DNA of 52,813 nt from Clostridiales bacterium (GTDB taxonomy: Bacteria > Bacillota > Clostridia > Lachnospirales > Lachnospiraceae): positions 1 to 52,813 of the forward strand of contig JAJQCD010000016.1 of NCBI GenBank assembly GCA_021202925.1, read 5' to 3'. Of this stretch, positions 7,707 through 15,619 are shown piece by piece (positions within the stretch are counted from its first letter, which is position 1; each line of letters opens with the position of its first letter). The position numbers and the translations under genes were made by a program. The notes below the pieces were generated by a model that saw nothing but the letters and a program-made list of their open reading frames with translations, was not told the origin of the DNA and searched no databases.

Positions 7707-7745
7707 GTAACTGTTTATTACTGTTAAGAAAGCCAGGAATTTAAG

Positions 7746-8564
7746 ATGAACAAATCCATTCTTGTCATTGGTTCCACCTGCGTGGACCTGATTATCAACA
7801 TTGACCATCTCCCGGTAACGGAAGAAGACATTCACCCATTCAGCCAGACAATGGCACTCGGCGGATGTGCCTTTAATACCGCCAATATCCTCCGGCAGAC
7901 CGGCGCCGATTTCACATTTGTCAGCCCGGTAGGTAGCGGAATGTACGGCGATTACGTAGAAAAGTGTCTCAGACAGAAAGGCTTTCCTATCCATGTGAAG
8001 CTTCCGGGTGAGAACGGCTGCTGCTACTGCCTGGTAGAAGCAGGCGGCGAACGCACCTTTCTGTCTGTTCACGGCGTAGAATACAGCTTCCGCAAGGAAT
8101 GGATGGCGCCGTTTCGCATGTCTGACTACGGAATGGTCTATATCTGCGGCCTGGAGGTAGAAGAACCGACCGGAGAAATCCTGGTATCATGGCTGGAGGA
8201 ACATCCGCAACTGCAGATTTTCTTTGCCCCCGGCCCAAGAGTGGCCAGTATCGACCCGGAACGGATTCAGCGACTGCTGGCCCTGTCGCCAATCCTTCAC
8301 ATCAACGAAAACGAAAGTCGCTTCCTCTCCGGCTGCGAAGATATTGCCACAGCAGCCTGCCGGATCCGGGAAATGACCGGCAATACGGTCGTCATCACAC
8401 TTGGCGCTGACGGTGCCTGCTGTCTGGAAACAACCGGAGAACCGTATTTTGTGCCCGCGAAAAAGGCTGTGGTCGCGGACACCATCGGCGCAGGCGACGC
8501 GCACATCGGCGCACTTCTTTCCGGTCTGCAGCGGGGACTGAGCATGCGTTCCGCCATCGAGTAG
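7746..8564 (+). CDS. PfkB-family carbohydrate kinase, ended early by an amber codon
   Basis: 272 residues up to TAG at 8562-8564. The ribokinase fold is clear: N-terminal VIGSTCVDLIINI, substrate motif GGCAFNTANILRQTG, ATP/anion-hole motif DTIGAGDAHIGALLSG near residue 243 with the catalytic Asp kept. The frame continues past the TAG for 22 codons (ANEIAARVVSVKGAS...) to TAA at 8631-8633, exactly the C-terminal helix PfkB enzymes normally have. So one codon has become a stop, or the TAG is read through. Loss of only the last helix may leave partial activity. Sugar or nucleoside specificity is unknown. Confidence 0.8.
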   Translation: MNKSILVIGSTCVDLIINIDHLPVTEEDIHPFSQTMALGGCAFNTANILRQTGADFTFVSPVGSGMYGDYVEKCLRQKGFPIHVKLPGENGCCYCLVEAGGERTFLSVHGVEYSFRKEWMAPFRMSDYGMVYICGLEVEEPTGEILVSWLEEHPQLQIFFAPGPRVASIDPERIQRLLALSPILHINENESRFLSGCEDIATAACRIREMTGNTVVITLGADGACCLETTGEPYFVPAKKAVVADTIGAGDAHIGALLSGLQRGLSMRSAIE

Positions 8565-8651
8565 GCCAATGAAATCGCCGCCCGCGTGGTATCTGTCAAG
8601 GGCGCTTCCCTGCCGGAAGACGAAACCATATAACCCACGACAGAATCCGTT

Positions 8652-8718
8652 GCAGGACGGCATCTTTCTGACCCCACATGCCCCGTGTGACCCGGAACAT
8701 GCCGCCCTGCTTTATCTT
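8652..8718 (+). terminator. Terminator-like stem after the PfkB gene
   Basis: GCAGGACGGCAT (8652-8663) pairs with ATGCCGCCCTGC (8699-8710), 11 of 12 pairs, followed by TTTATCTTTT. The loop is long (35 nt), so confidence is moderate. Confidence 0.5.
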
Positions 8719-9231
8719 TTAAAGATAGCTGACCGTCTCCTCAAGCGCCTTTCTCGCGCTGTGCGGCGGAAGCGGCCCCGCTCCCTCAGCGGCGTAACCG
8801 AGATCCATCATCATGAGAACCTTCTCATTCACCGGTAACCCAAATGCCTGCGCCGTCAGATCCGGATCCAGGCGGTTGAGCCAGCAGCTCTCCACGCCGA
8901 CCGACTTTGCCGCCAGCAGCATATGCGTCGCCACGATGGCGGCATCCTCCACACCGGAATCCCGTTTCCCACCCGGATAGGTATACACATTGTCCGCATC
9001 AAACGCCACCACCAGCACCGTCGACGCGCCGTAACGGCATGGCGTCAGTTCATCCACCTTCGCCAGCCCCTCTGCCGACTGCACAACATAGATGTGCTGC
9101 TCCTGCAGATTCTTCGCGGTCGGCGCCAGACGCCCCGCCTCAAGAATCGCGTCCAGCTGCTCCTTCGCCACCGGACGCCCGTCAAATTTCTTACAGGAAT
9201 ATCGATTCCGAATCACTTCTGCAAACTCCAT
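8719..9231 (-). CDS. Nitroreductase-family FMN oxidoreductase
   Basis: 170 residues, short for the family (usually 170-220). It starts MEFAEVIRNRYSCKKFDGRPV, the typical N-terminal FMN-phosphate loop (RxSxxxF). The middle GRLAPTAKNLQEQHIYVV and the C-terminal DLGYAAEGAGPLPPHSARKALEE segments also fit. Such enzymes bind FMN as a dimer and use NAD(P)H to reduce nitroaromatics, quinones or flavins. It lies 11 bp downstream of the nucleoside phosphorylase gene in the same direction and is probably co-transcribed. Natural substrate unknown. Confidence 0.88.
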   Translation of the reverse strand: MEFAEVIRNRYSCKKFDGRPVAKEQLDAILEAGRLAPTAKNLQEQHIYVVQSAEGLAKVDELTPCRYGASTVLVVAFDADNVYTYPGGKRDSGVEDAAIVATHMLLAAKSVGVESCWLNRLDPDLTAQAFGLPVNEKVLMMMDLGYAAEGAGPLPPHSARKALEETVSYL

Positions 9232-9242
9232 ATACTCTCCTC

Positions 9243-9989
9243 CTAACGATTGCTGTTCTCAAATGCGACAAAGGCCTCCAGCGCGACACGAATCTCGTCC
9301 TTCTCTCCCTGAAGCACTGCCGCCGCGCCGTCCACATAGCTGTTGATTCCGCTCTCCAGGCTGCCTTGCGCTTCCACCACGGTATTCAGGATAGAAGCAG
9401 TCCGGAATTTCCGAAGTCCTCCTACGGTAAACAATGTCGCCGTTTCCATATCCGAACCAAGAATTCCCCTGGCCGCCCAGTAATCGTTGAGCGCATCCTT
9501 CTGGTCCACATAAAGTCCGTCATGACTTCTGGTAATCCCGACGTGATACCCCACGCCGCAGTCCCTGGCTGCCTGAATGACATCAAACAACAGCTCCGTA
9601 TCCGGAATCGCCGGATACTCGGCTTCCACATATGTCTTCGACGTGCCGTCGTCCCGAACCGCACCATTTACCACGACCAGTTCTCCCAGACGAATTCCCG
9701 GAACCAGCGCTCCGCAACTTCCAATGCGAATCATCGCTTCCACACCGATTTTCCGAAGTTCCTCAATCGCAATCGCCGTGGACGGTCCGCCCATGCCGGT
9801 GGACACTGCCATCACCTTCACGCCCTTATAATATCCGACCGCGCTCTTATGCTCCCGGTTGAATGCAATATCCCTCGCATCCGTCAGAAATTCCTTGATT
9901 CGCTCCACTCTCTGCGGATCGCCCGGAAGAATCGCATACCTGGCGGCATCCTCCTCGCTGCATCGAATGTGTGGCTGTAAATTGCTCAT
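9243..9989 (-). CDS. Nucleoside phosphorylase (uridine phosphorylase-like)
   Basis: 248 residues from ATG 9989 with AAGGAGGAGGG at about 9998-10008. Family motifs: ILPGDPQRVERI (phosphate binding), STGMGGPSTAIAIEEL, RIGSCGAL and SDMETATLF (ribose binding). The protein belongs to the NP-I family, which splits nucleosides with phosphate to give ribose 1-phosphate and a base. The central and C-terminal segments look more like uridine phosphorylase (Udp) than DeoD, but substrate choice between uridine and purine nucleosides is not proven. It heads a two-gene unit with the nitroreductase. Confidence 0.85.
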   Translation of the reverse strand: MSNLQPHIRCSEEDAARYAILPGDPQRVERIKEFLTDARDIAFNREHKSAVGYYKGVKVMAVSTGMGGPSTAIAIEELRKIGVEAMIRIGSCGALVPGIRLGELVVVNGAVRDDGTSKTYVEAEYPAIPDTELLFDVIQAARDCGVGYHVGITRSHDGLYVDQKDALNDYWAARGILGSDMETATLFTVGGLRKFRTASILNTVVEAQGSLESGINSYVDGAAAVLQGEKDEIRVALEAFVAFENSNR

Positions 9990-10023
9990 TTCTATTCCCT
10001 CCTCCTTGTCCTTCACTACCCAT

Positions 10024-10072
10024 ATTATAAACCAGATTGGCCACTTTGCAAACCACCGGAACGAAAGTTCCG
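10024..10072 (-). promoter_or_regulatory. Promoter and palindrome upstream of the nucleoside phosphorylase
   Basis: On the minus strand there is TTGCAA (10046-10051), a 16-bp spacer and TATAAT (10024-10029). Just upstream, CGGAAC (10057-10062) and GTTCCG (10067-10072) form a perfect palindrome around GAAA. It lies between the two divergent promoters and may bind a regulator. Confidence 0.6.
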
Positions 10073-10102
10073 TAAACGGATATAACAATGGAGCAATTCT
10101 GA

Positions 10103-10132
10103 TTGACAGTCCCGGAACACTTACGATACAAT
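10103..10132 (+). promoter_or_regulatory. Promoter of the exported flavoprotein gene
   Basis: A perfect TTGACA (10103-10108), an 18-bp spacer and TACAAT (10127-10132), 29 bp before the start codon. Confidence 0.7.
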
Positions 10133-10161
10133 CAAATAAATCATTTTAAGGAGGACTCTTT

Positions 10162-12282
10162 ATGAAAAGAAATCTTGTAACCTTCCTCGGGCTGGCAACG
10201 GCTATCAGCCTCACCGGCTGCTCCTCATCCTCATCCACTGCTACGAGCACCACGGCAGCAGAAACGACAGCCGCACAGGCTGAAGCGACTGAAGAACAGG
10301 CGTCCGCAATCAGCGGCGTTTTCTCCGGTTCCTCTGTCGGAATGCAGGGCACCGTCACCGTAGAACTGACGGTAGAAGACGGCGTCATCACAGATGCCGC
10401 CGTAACCGAGAGCCATGAAACACCAAACGTCGCAGGCGTCGCCCTGGAACGAATTCCGCAGCAGATCGTGGAACATCAGACAACGACGCTGGACGCCGTA
10501 ACCGGCGCAACACTGGCAAGTAACGCCATCATGCGGGCAGCCGCAAATGCCGCTGAAGAAGCCGGCCTGGATAAAGACGCCTTAAAGGCAAACGCCTACC
10601 ACGCAGAAGCAGGCGAAGCACAGACCTGGGATACCGACGTCCTTGTCGTCGGAGGAGGCGGCGCGGGCTTCAGTTCCGCAATCACAGCGGCGCAGGACGG
10701 CGCCAATGTCATCCTCATTGAGAAGAGCTCCTTCATCGGCGGCAACACGATGATGGCGGGCGGCGCCTACAATGCCTACGATCCGGAGGCACAGGCCGGA
10801 ACCATTCTCAGCGCAGCCCAGAAGAATACCCTGGACGGCTATCTGGCACTGGATCCATCCGATGAAGCCCTGAAATTTGACGTTTTCCCGGAGTGGGAAG
10901 AGGTTCTGATACAGCTGCAGAGCGACATTCAGGATTTCTATGCGGCAAATGAAGGCACGACCGCCGGTGTCGATATGCCCGGCTTCGATTCAATCTCCTT
11001 ACATATGTGGCACATTTACACGGGCGGCCTGCGCGAACTGACCGACGGCAGCTGGCTGGCTTCCGACATCAACATGGCCCGCACGCTTGCAGAAAACGCA
11101 CTGGATACCTATGACTGGGTCGGAACGCTGGGCGTCAAGACAAGCTCCGAAGCCGAAGCCGCCGATACGCTTTACACAGTATTAGGCGCCATGTGGCCGC
11201 GTACCCACGAAATCTCTGCCAGCTCGGAACTGATGGACGCACTGAAAACCTCCGCAGAGGAAGCAGGCGTAACCGTTTATGCCGAGACTGCGGCAACCTC
11301 CCTGATCACCGACGAATCCGGACGCGTCATTGGAGCAGAAGCAGAGCAGGCAGACGGAACAAAGATCACGATCCAGACGACAAAGGGCGTTATTCTTGCC
11401 TGCGGCGGATACTGCGCAAATCCGGCCATGGTCAAAGAGTATGACCAGTACTGGGGCGATGATCTTTCGGATCACACGCTGACGACGAATGTAGGCACCA
11501 ACACCGGCGACGGCATCCTTATGGCAATGGAAATCGGCGCTGACGTTACCGGACTGGAGATTGCTCAGATGATGCCGTCCTCCTCTCCGGTCAAGGGTAC
11601 GATGACCGACGGAATCTGGGCAGACGCTTCCGCTCAGATCTGGATTGACGGCGAGGGCAACCGTTTTGTCGACGAATACGCAGAGCGCGATGTCCTGGCA
11701 AAGGCGTCTCTGGCTCTGGACGATGGTATTTTCTATATCATTTACGCGGGCAGGACCAGCGAGGACGAAGACGGCATGTTCCGCGGGGCAAGCATGGATT
11801 CCTCCCTGTTCGGAACCAGCGTATCGGATATGGTGGCAAACGGACACATCTGGTACGGCTCCACGCTGGCAGAGCTGGCCGAAGCCAGCAACACTGCGGC
11901 AGCAGGAGTGGCACCGGGCTTTACCGAAGAAGCACTGCGCAATACCATTGAAACCTATAACAGCTATGTAGCAGCTCAGAAGGACGACGATTTCGGCAAG
12001 GAAGTCCTGGCCGGAGCAATCGACCTCGACTATATTGAAAGCCATGATGATGTAGGCATCTGCATTTCCCCGAGAAAGGCTTCCCTGCATCACACCATGG
12101 GCGGCCTGCGGATCGACACCGACGCCAGTGTCCTGGATACGGAAGGCAACGCAATCGAAGGCCTGTGGGCAGCCGGAGAAGTAACCGGCGGAATCCACGC
12201 CGGAAACCGCCTGGGCGGCAATGCGGAAGCGGACATCTTCACCATGGGCCGCATCGCCGGTCATAACGCAGCAGCAGAATAA
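10162..12282 (+). CDS. Exported FMN-binding / FAD-dependent fumarate-reductase-like lipoprotein
   Basis: 706 residues. A lipoprotein signal ends at LTGC (Cys21), then a Ser/Thr/Ala linker. Residues about 48-135 are an FMN_bind domain with DAVTGATLAS near 111-120; the Thr there is the usual site of covalent FMN attachment by ApbE. Residues about 155-700 are a FAD_binding_2 domain with the Rossmann motif VVGGGGAGFSSA near 160 and the C-terminal HHTMGGLRIDTDASVL and HAGNRLGGNAEADIFTMGRIAG motifs of the fumarate reductase flavoproteins. It should sit outside the membrane, tethered by lipid, and reduce an unsaturated carboxylate or similar acceptor with electrons from a membrane flavin chain. It has its own promoter and no electron-transfer partner nearby. 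The acceptor is unknown. Confidence 0.88.
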   Translation: MKRNLVTFLGLATAISLTGCSSSSSTATSTTAAETTAAQAEATEEQASAISGVFSGSSVGMQGTVTVELTVEDGVITDAAVTESHETPNVAGVALERIPQQIVEHQTTTLDAVTGATLASNAIMRAAANAAEEAGLDKDALKANAYHAEAGEAQTWDTDVLVVGGGGAGFSSAITAAQDGANVILIEKSSFIGGNTMMAGGAYNAYDPEAQAGTILSAAQKNTLDGYLALDPSDEALKFDVFPEWEEVLIQLQSDIQDFYAANEGTTAGVDMPGFDSISLHMWHIYTGGLRELTDGSWLASDINMARTLAENALDTYDWVGTLGVKTSSEAEAADTLYTVLGAMWPRTHEISASSELMDALKTSAEEAGVTVYAETAATSLITDESGRVIGAEAEQADGTKITIQTTKGVILACGGYCANPAMVKEYDQYWGDDLSDHTLTTNVGTNTGDGILMAMEIGADVTGLEIAQMMPSSSPVKGTMTDGIWADASAQIWIDGEGNRFVDEYAERDVLAKASLALDDGIFYIIYAGRTSEDEDGMFRGASMDSSLFGTSVSDMVANGHIWYGSTLAELAEASNTAAAGVAPGFTEEALRNTIETYNSYVAAQKDDDFGKEVLAGAIDLDYIESHDDVGICISPRKASLHHTMGGLRIDTDASVLDTEGNAIEGLWAAGEVTGGIHAGNRLGGNAEADIFTMGRIAGHNAAAE

Positions 12283-12317
12283 ATAATTCTGTCTGTTATA
12301 AGAAACAGAAAAGCAGA

Positions 12318-12348
12318 GGGATGGCTGACCGGTCAAGTCAGCCATCCC
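12318..12348. terminator. Perfect 12-bp hairpin between convergent genes
   Basis: GGGATGGCTGAC (12318-12329) pairs with GTCAGCCATCCC (12337-12348) around a 7-nt loop. Neither side has a strong T-run, the minus side has TCTGCTTTTC. It probably ends the flavoprotein transcript and perhaps tatD. Confidence 0.6.
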
Positions 12349-12411
12349 TTCGCTGTCATGGGCATAAACAGCAACTGCCCTTCCTGGTTAAATCTCCCGA
12401 CAGCAGGAAAA

Positions 12412-13197
12412 TTAACGCTCCCCAATTCCAAACACCCGCTCGGTGTTTTCCTTTGCACAGCGCACAAGCTCCTCTTCCTCCATCTTCATATACTTTGCCA
12501 GTTCCCGCGCCACATACACAATATTCTGCGGGACATTCGTCCGGCCGAGTCCCGGCACATTCCGCGGCGTCAGGTACGGTGCGTCCGTCTCGATCAGAAC
12601 CCGGTCTGACGGCAGGATACTCACCGCGTCACGAAGCTCCTTTGCCCGCCGGTCGTCACAGATCCACCCGGTAATCCCGATGGAAAATCCCATGGAAAGA
12701 TATGTGTCCAGCGTCTGCTTATCCCCGGTAAAGCAATGCACCACCGACCGGCGGCAAATTTCCGGATACCCGCGAAACTGTGCGGCAAACTCCTTCGCCG
12801 CCTCCCGCTCATGCAGGAACAACGGTTTCCCCAGTCGACCGGCAAGTTCAATATGCCGCTTAAGACACCGGATCTGGTTTTCCTTCGTCGAAAACATCCG
12901 GTCGAAATCCAGTCCGCATTCTCCGATTGCCACAATCCGCGGATTCCCGCTCACAATCCGCTCTATCTCCACGAAATCCTCCGGCTTCGCCGCGTCCGCA
13001 TTATGCGGATGAATCCCGGCCGTCCCATAAGCCTCATGCTCCCGCACATATGCATCCACCAACCGGTTCTCCTCCATATCCGAACCGGTCAGAATGCAGG
13101 CAACGCCAGCCTCTGCCGCTCCCCGAAGGATACGATCCGGGTGCGCAAACTGGCGGCAGAACAGATTCAAACCAATATCATAATATTTCACGTCCAT
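12412..13197 (-). CDS. tatD: TatD-family metal-dependent hydrolase
   Basis: 261 residues. Conserved TatD blocks: N-terminal DIGLNLFCRQF, AGIHPHNADAA, VAIGECGLDFDR, PLFLHEREA, VVHCFTGDKQTL, GITGWICDDRR and LIETDAPYLTPRNV. The catalytic Glu (IGECGLD), His ligands and Asp (ETDAPYL) are all present. TatD enzymes are Mg2+-dependent 3'-5' exonucleases and D-aminoacyl-tRNA or DNA-repair hydrolases. The N-terminal GLN in place of the more common DTHCH pattern is also seen in Escherichia coli TatD itself. The downstream gene (13217) is upstream in transcription with 19 bp between, so both may form one unit. Confidence 0.92.
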   Translation of the reverse strand: MDVKYYDIGLNLFCRQFAHPDRILRGAAEAGVACILTGSDMEENRLVDAYVREHEAYGTAGIHPHNADAAKPEDFVEIERIVSGNPRIVAIGECGLDFDRMFSTKENQIRCLKRHIELAGRLGKPLFLHEREAAKEFAAQFRGYPEICRRSVVHCFTGDKQTLDTYLSMGFSIGITGWICDDRRAKELRDAVSILPSDRVLIETDAPYLTPRNVPGLGRTNVPQNIVYVARELAKYMKMEEEELVRCAKENTERVFGIGER

Positions 13198-13216
13198 CTG
13201 AAATCTCCCGTTTCTT

Positions 13217-13777
13217 TCAACATTCCAATCCCTGCATAAACTCCCTCGTCTGCCGGATAATCACCGCCAGATTCCGGATATCCGCCTCCGCGTCCCCGGT
13301 CTCCAGTGAATGGTTGGCACCCTCAGTGATAAAAAGCAGAATCCCTTGCTGCTCACAGCCATCCTTCACCACCGGCGTCTCCACCCACTGATCCTTCGTC
13401 CCATGAAATGCCACCGCGCGTTGCGCCGGATAGCGAAAGGTCTGCTCCACCGGTGTGTAATATACCTGAGAAACAGCAAGTCCCCGCTCCCTGGCATACG
13501 CCGCACCGACCGCGGTCCCCAGACTCTTGGACAGGAACAGAATCCGGTCATACTGGGAAAAATCGAGATTCTCCAGTTCTTTCCTTGCGTAAGAAAGAGC
13601 CACACGCCCCGCTTCTTCCATCTTCGCAGCAGACCCCTTGGCTCCCGCCGGAAGCTCCCCATATGTCACATCCACAATCTCATATCCATCTGCTGCCGCC
13701 AGCTTCTTTCCATAATACAGAAGCGGCTTGTCCGTATGATAACCAATCCCAGGAAACACAATCGCAATCTTTCTCAT
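13217..13777 (-). CDS. Small alpha/beta hydrolase family protein
   Basis: 186 residues. It begins MRKIAIVFPGIGYHTDKPLLYYGKKLA, a first strand and oxyanion-loop-like FPGIGY. The likely nucleophile is the Ser of FLSKSLGTAVGAAYA (S-x-S-x-G instead of the classic GxSxG). A later GTKDQWV supplies the acid and GANHSLE the catalytic His. The order Ser-Asp-His fits a minimal alpha/beta hydrolase. No signal peptide is seen, so it is cytosolic. Substrate unknown. It is transcribed with tatD on the minus strand. Confidence 0.75.
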   Translation of the reverse strand: MRKIAIVFPGIGYHTDKPLLYYGKKLAAADGYEIVDVTYGELPAGAKGSAAKMEEAGRVALSYARKELENLDFSQYDRILFLSKSLGTAVGAAYARERGLAVSQVYYTPVEQTFRYPAQRAVAFHGTKDQWVETPVVKDGCEQQGILLFITEGANHSLETGDAEADIRNLAVIIRQTREFMQGLEC

Positions 13778-13828
13778 CCGGATTCTCCTCTCACTCTTTC
13801 AATACCCTGCAGTCGGTCTTCTTTTATT

Positions 13829-14236
13829 TTATATCCTACTGATCTGCTCTATCGCATATAATGGAAGATTGACAATGACAAGCCAGCCTTCCTTAAAATA
13901 TTTGAGCGATGCCAGTGCTCTTGGAACCTCCTGCACTTCATCAAAAATCAATAACATATGATCCGGATCAATTTTGCGCCCCGCATACAACTCCAATCCC
14001 ATAATCAGACGGTCGATGTCCAGATCGGATGCGAACAGCTCCGCCATTCTGGAATTCGAATCGAAATTAATATAAACCGTATCCGCATATGCCTGTTTGC
14101 CAAATTCTTTCATCAGCCAGGTCTTACCAACCTGTCGCGCTCCTTCGATGATAAGCGGCTTGCGACGTTTGCTTTCTTTCCATTTCATCAGTTTTTTCAT
14201 TGCAATCCGGTACACAAAACGCACCTCCATCCTCAT
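13829..14236 (-). pseudogene. DUF4143-type AAA ATPase with internal deletion
   Basis: 135 residues. Residues about 10-115 are a normal AAA_14 ATPase start: Walker A IIEGARQVGKTWLM and Walker B MLLIFDEVQEVPRALASLKYFKE. Family members run about 400 residues with a C-terminal DUF4143 domain and end in a WLxNLPLYAI-like motif. Here the ATPase part passes straight into GWLVIVNLPLYAIEQISRI, the normal tail, so about 270-290 residues in the middle are missing while the frame is kept. This looks like an in-frame deletion that inactivates the protein. The comparison is from memory of the family. Confidence 0.75.
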
Positions 14237-14370
14237 GATATGTGGATATTATAGTTCGTTTTTTGCAGAAATTACAATGATATTTTGAAATAAGTTACAT
14301 TTTTTACGCCGAATAAGGAGCGTTTCTAATGGCACCTTAATATCATTTTTATTTCTATGAGGAGGTTCAT

Positions 14371-14421
14371 ATGGACGGTTTGGTTCGCTTTCTCTGTCTC
14401 ACCTCGTTTCTCTGCATATAA
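14371..14421 (+). CDS. Possible 16-residue leader peptide before fic
   Basis: ATG 14371 follows GAGGAGG at 14359-14365 with good spacing and encodes 16 residues ending at TAA 14419-14421. The stop codon lies in the first operator half-site. It may be a leader peptide or the start of a lost gene. Translation is plausible but unproven. Confidence 0.35.
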   Translation: MDGLVRFLCLTSFLCI

Positions 14422-14495
14422 ACGCGAACAAAATATGCAGAAAATAGGAGCATAGGCTTGATATTCTGCATATAAAATGATAAAATAATATGCAG
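14412..14495. promoter_or_regulatory. Fic promoter with two paired operators
   Basis: The 8-mer CTGCATAT occurs at 14412-14419 and 14466-14473, and its reverse complement ATATGCAG at 14433-14440 and 14488-14495. They make two inverted-repeat pairs with half-sites 21 and 22 bp apart. The promoter TTGATA (14458-14463), 17 bp, TAAAAT (14481-14486) carries one half-site inside the spacer and one just after the -10. Binding there should block transcription. Confidence 0.7.
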
Positions 14496-14510
14496 AAAGG
14501 AGTGCATGAT

Positions 14511-15557
14511 ATGAGAAAATTTGATTATTCCTTTTTAAACAATGGATTGCTTCCGGCTAATCTGGTGACCTTAACGGCTAATATTTCCAGTTTAAAGACG
14601 ATGGCCGGAGTACGAAAAGAAAAATACGGAGTTGTTTTTACAGAATTAGAAGCTTTGGCAAAAATACAGTCTGTCAAAAGTTCAAACGCGATCGAGGGGA
14701 TTGTGACCAGCGACGAACGGATTGCGGCGATTGTGAATCAGAACAGTGCGCCGCTGAATCATAACGAGGCGGAGATTGCCGGATACAGGGACGCTCTGAA
14801 TGCGATTCATCTGGGTCATGAGTATCTTGATTTTCGTGAGACTGATATTTTGCGGCTTCATGAGATGATGATGTCCATTGCCGGGTACGAATATGGAGGG
14901 CGATATAAGACCGAGGATAATGTGATCCTGGAGATAGATGCCAACGGAAACCGAGTTGTACGGTTTCGCCCGGTGCCCGCGGCGGAGACGCCAGATGCGA
15001 TGGAGCAGCTGGAACTGGCATATATGGATGCCAGAAATGATGCGAATATTAATCAGCTCCTTTTGATTCCCTGTGTGATACTTGATTTTTTATGTATCCA
15101 TCCCTTCCGTGACGGGAACGGCAGGATGTCCAGGCTGCTTTCGTTATTACTTCTTTATAAAAATGGATATGACGCCGGAAAATACGTATCCTTTGAGGAA
15201 CAGATTAATAACTATAAGGTCTGGTATTATGAGGCGCTGAGACAGTCGTCGGAGAACTGGGAATCAAACGGAAACACTTATGTTCCGTTTATTGAAAACT
15301 TCCTGTCTGCCTTGTATATGTGTTATAAAGAACTGGATAAGAGATTTGCGGTGGTTCATGGTAAAAAAATTACGAAGAAAGCACGAGTAGCGGCCACAGT
15401 ATTAAATAACCTGACACCGATTTCTAAATCAGAAATCTGTAAAATACTGCCGGATGTCAGTCCTACTACCGTAGAAGCCGTGTTGGGCGCGATGGTAAGG
15501 AGCGGGTCAATCCGGCGGATTGGGCTGGGGCGTGCAACCAGATATGTGAGAGCATAG
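14511..15557 (+). CDS. Fic domain protein (AMP-transferase type) with C-terminal winged helix
   Basis: 348 residues from ATG 14511, chosen because AGAAAGGAG ends 8 nt upstream; an in-frame ATG at 14490 lies before that site. The catalytic motif HPFRDGNGRMSRL (about 196-208) matches HPFx(D/E)GNGR. An N-terminal SSNAIEG (about 55-61) matches the inhibitory (S/T)xxxE(G/N) helix of class II Fic proteins, which self-inhibits by blocking ATP. The last about 60 residues (ISKSEICKILPDVSPTTVEAVLGAMVRSGSIRRIG) form a winged helix. Fic enzymes add AMP or other nucleotides to target proteins; the target is unknown. The DNA-binding tail and the symmetric operators suggest autoregulation. Confidence 0.9.
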   Translation: MRKFDYSFLNNGLLPANLVTLTANISSLKTMAGVRKEKYGVVFTELEALAKIQSVKSSNAIEGIVTSDERIAAIVNQNSAPLNHNEAEIAGYRDALNAIHLGHEYLDFRETDILRLHEMMMSIAGYEYGGRYKTEDNVILEIDANGNRVVRFRPVPAAETPDAMEQLELAYMDARNDANINQLLLIPCVILDFLCIHPFRDGNGRMSRLLSLLLLYKNGYDAGKYVSFEEQINNYKVWYYEALRQSSENWESNGNTYVPFIENFLSALYMCYKELDKRFAVVHGKKITKKARVAATVLNNLTPISKSEICKILPDVSPTTVEAVLGAMVRSGSIRRIGLGRATRYVRA

Positions 15558-15619
15558 TATCCGGATCAAATATCATAAGACCCACCCACTGACCAAAAAG
15601 GAGACCACCCATAAACCCC

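Noticed and set aside
8562-8564. Pyrrolysine read-through of the TAG codon in the PfkB gene
   Set aside because: No pyl genes or insertion element are visible, and PfkB enzymes have no known need for pyrrolysine at this site. A mutation or error is simpler.
11182-12345. Long open frame antisense to the exported flavoprotein gene
   Set aside because: Long antisense frames arise from the base composition of the real gene. This one has no binding site or family motif and the plus-strand protein is well supported.
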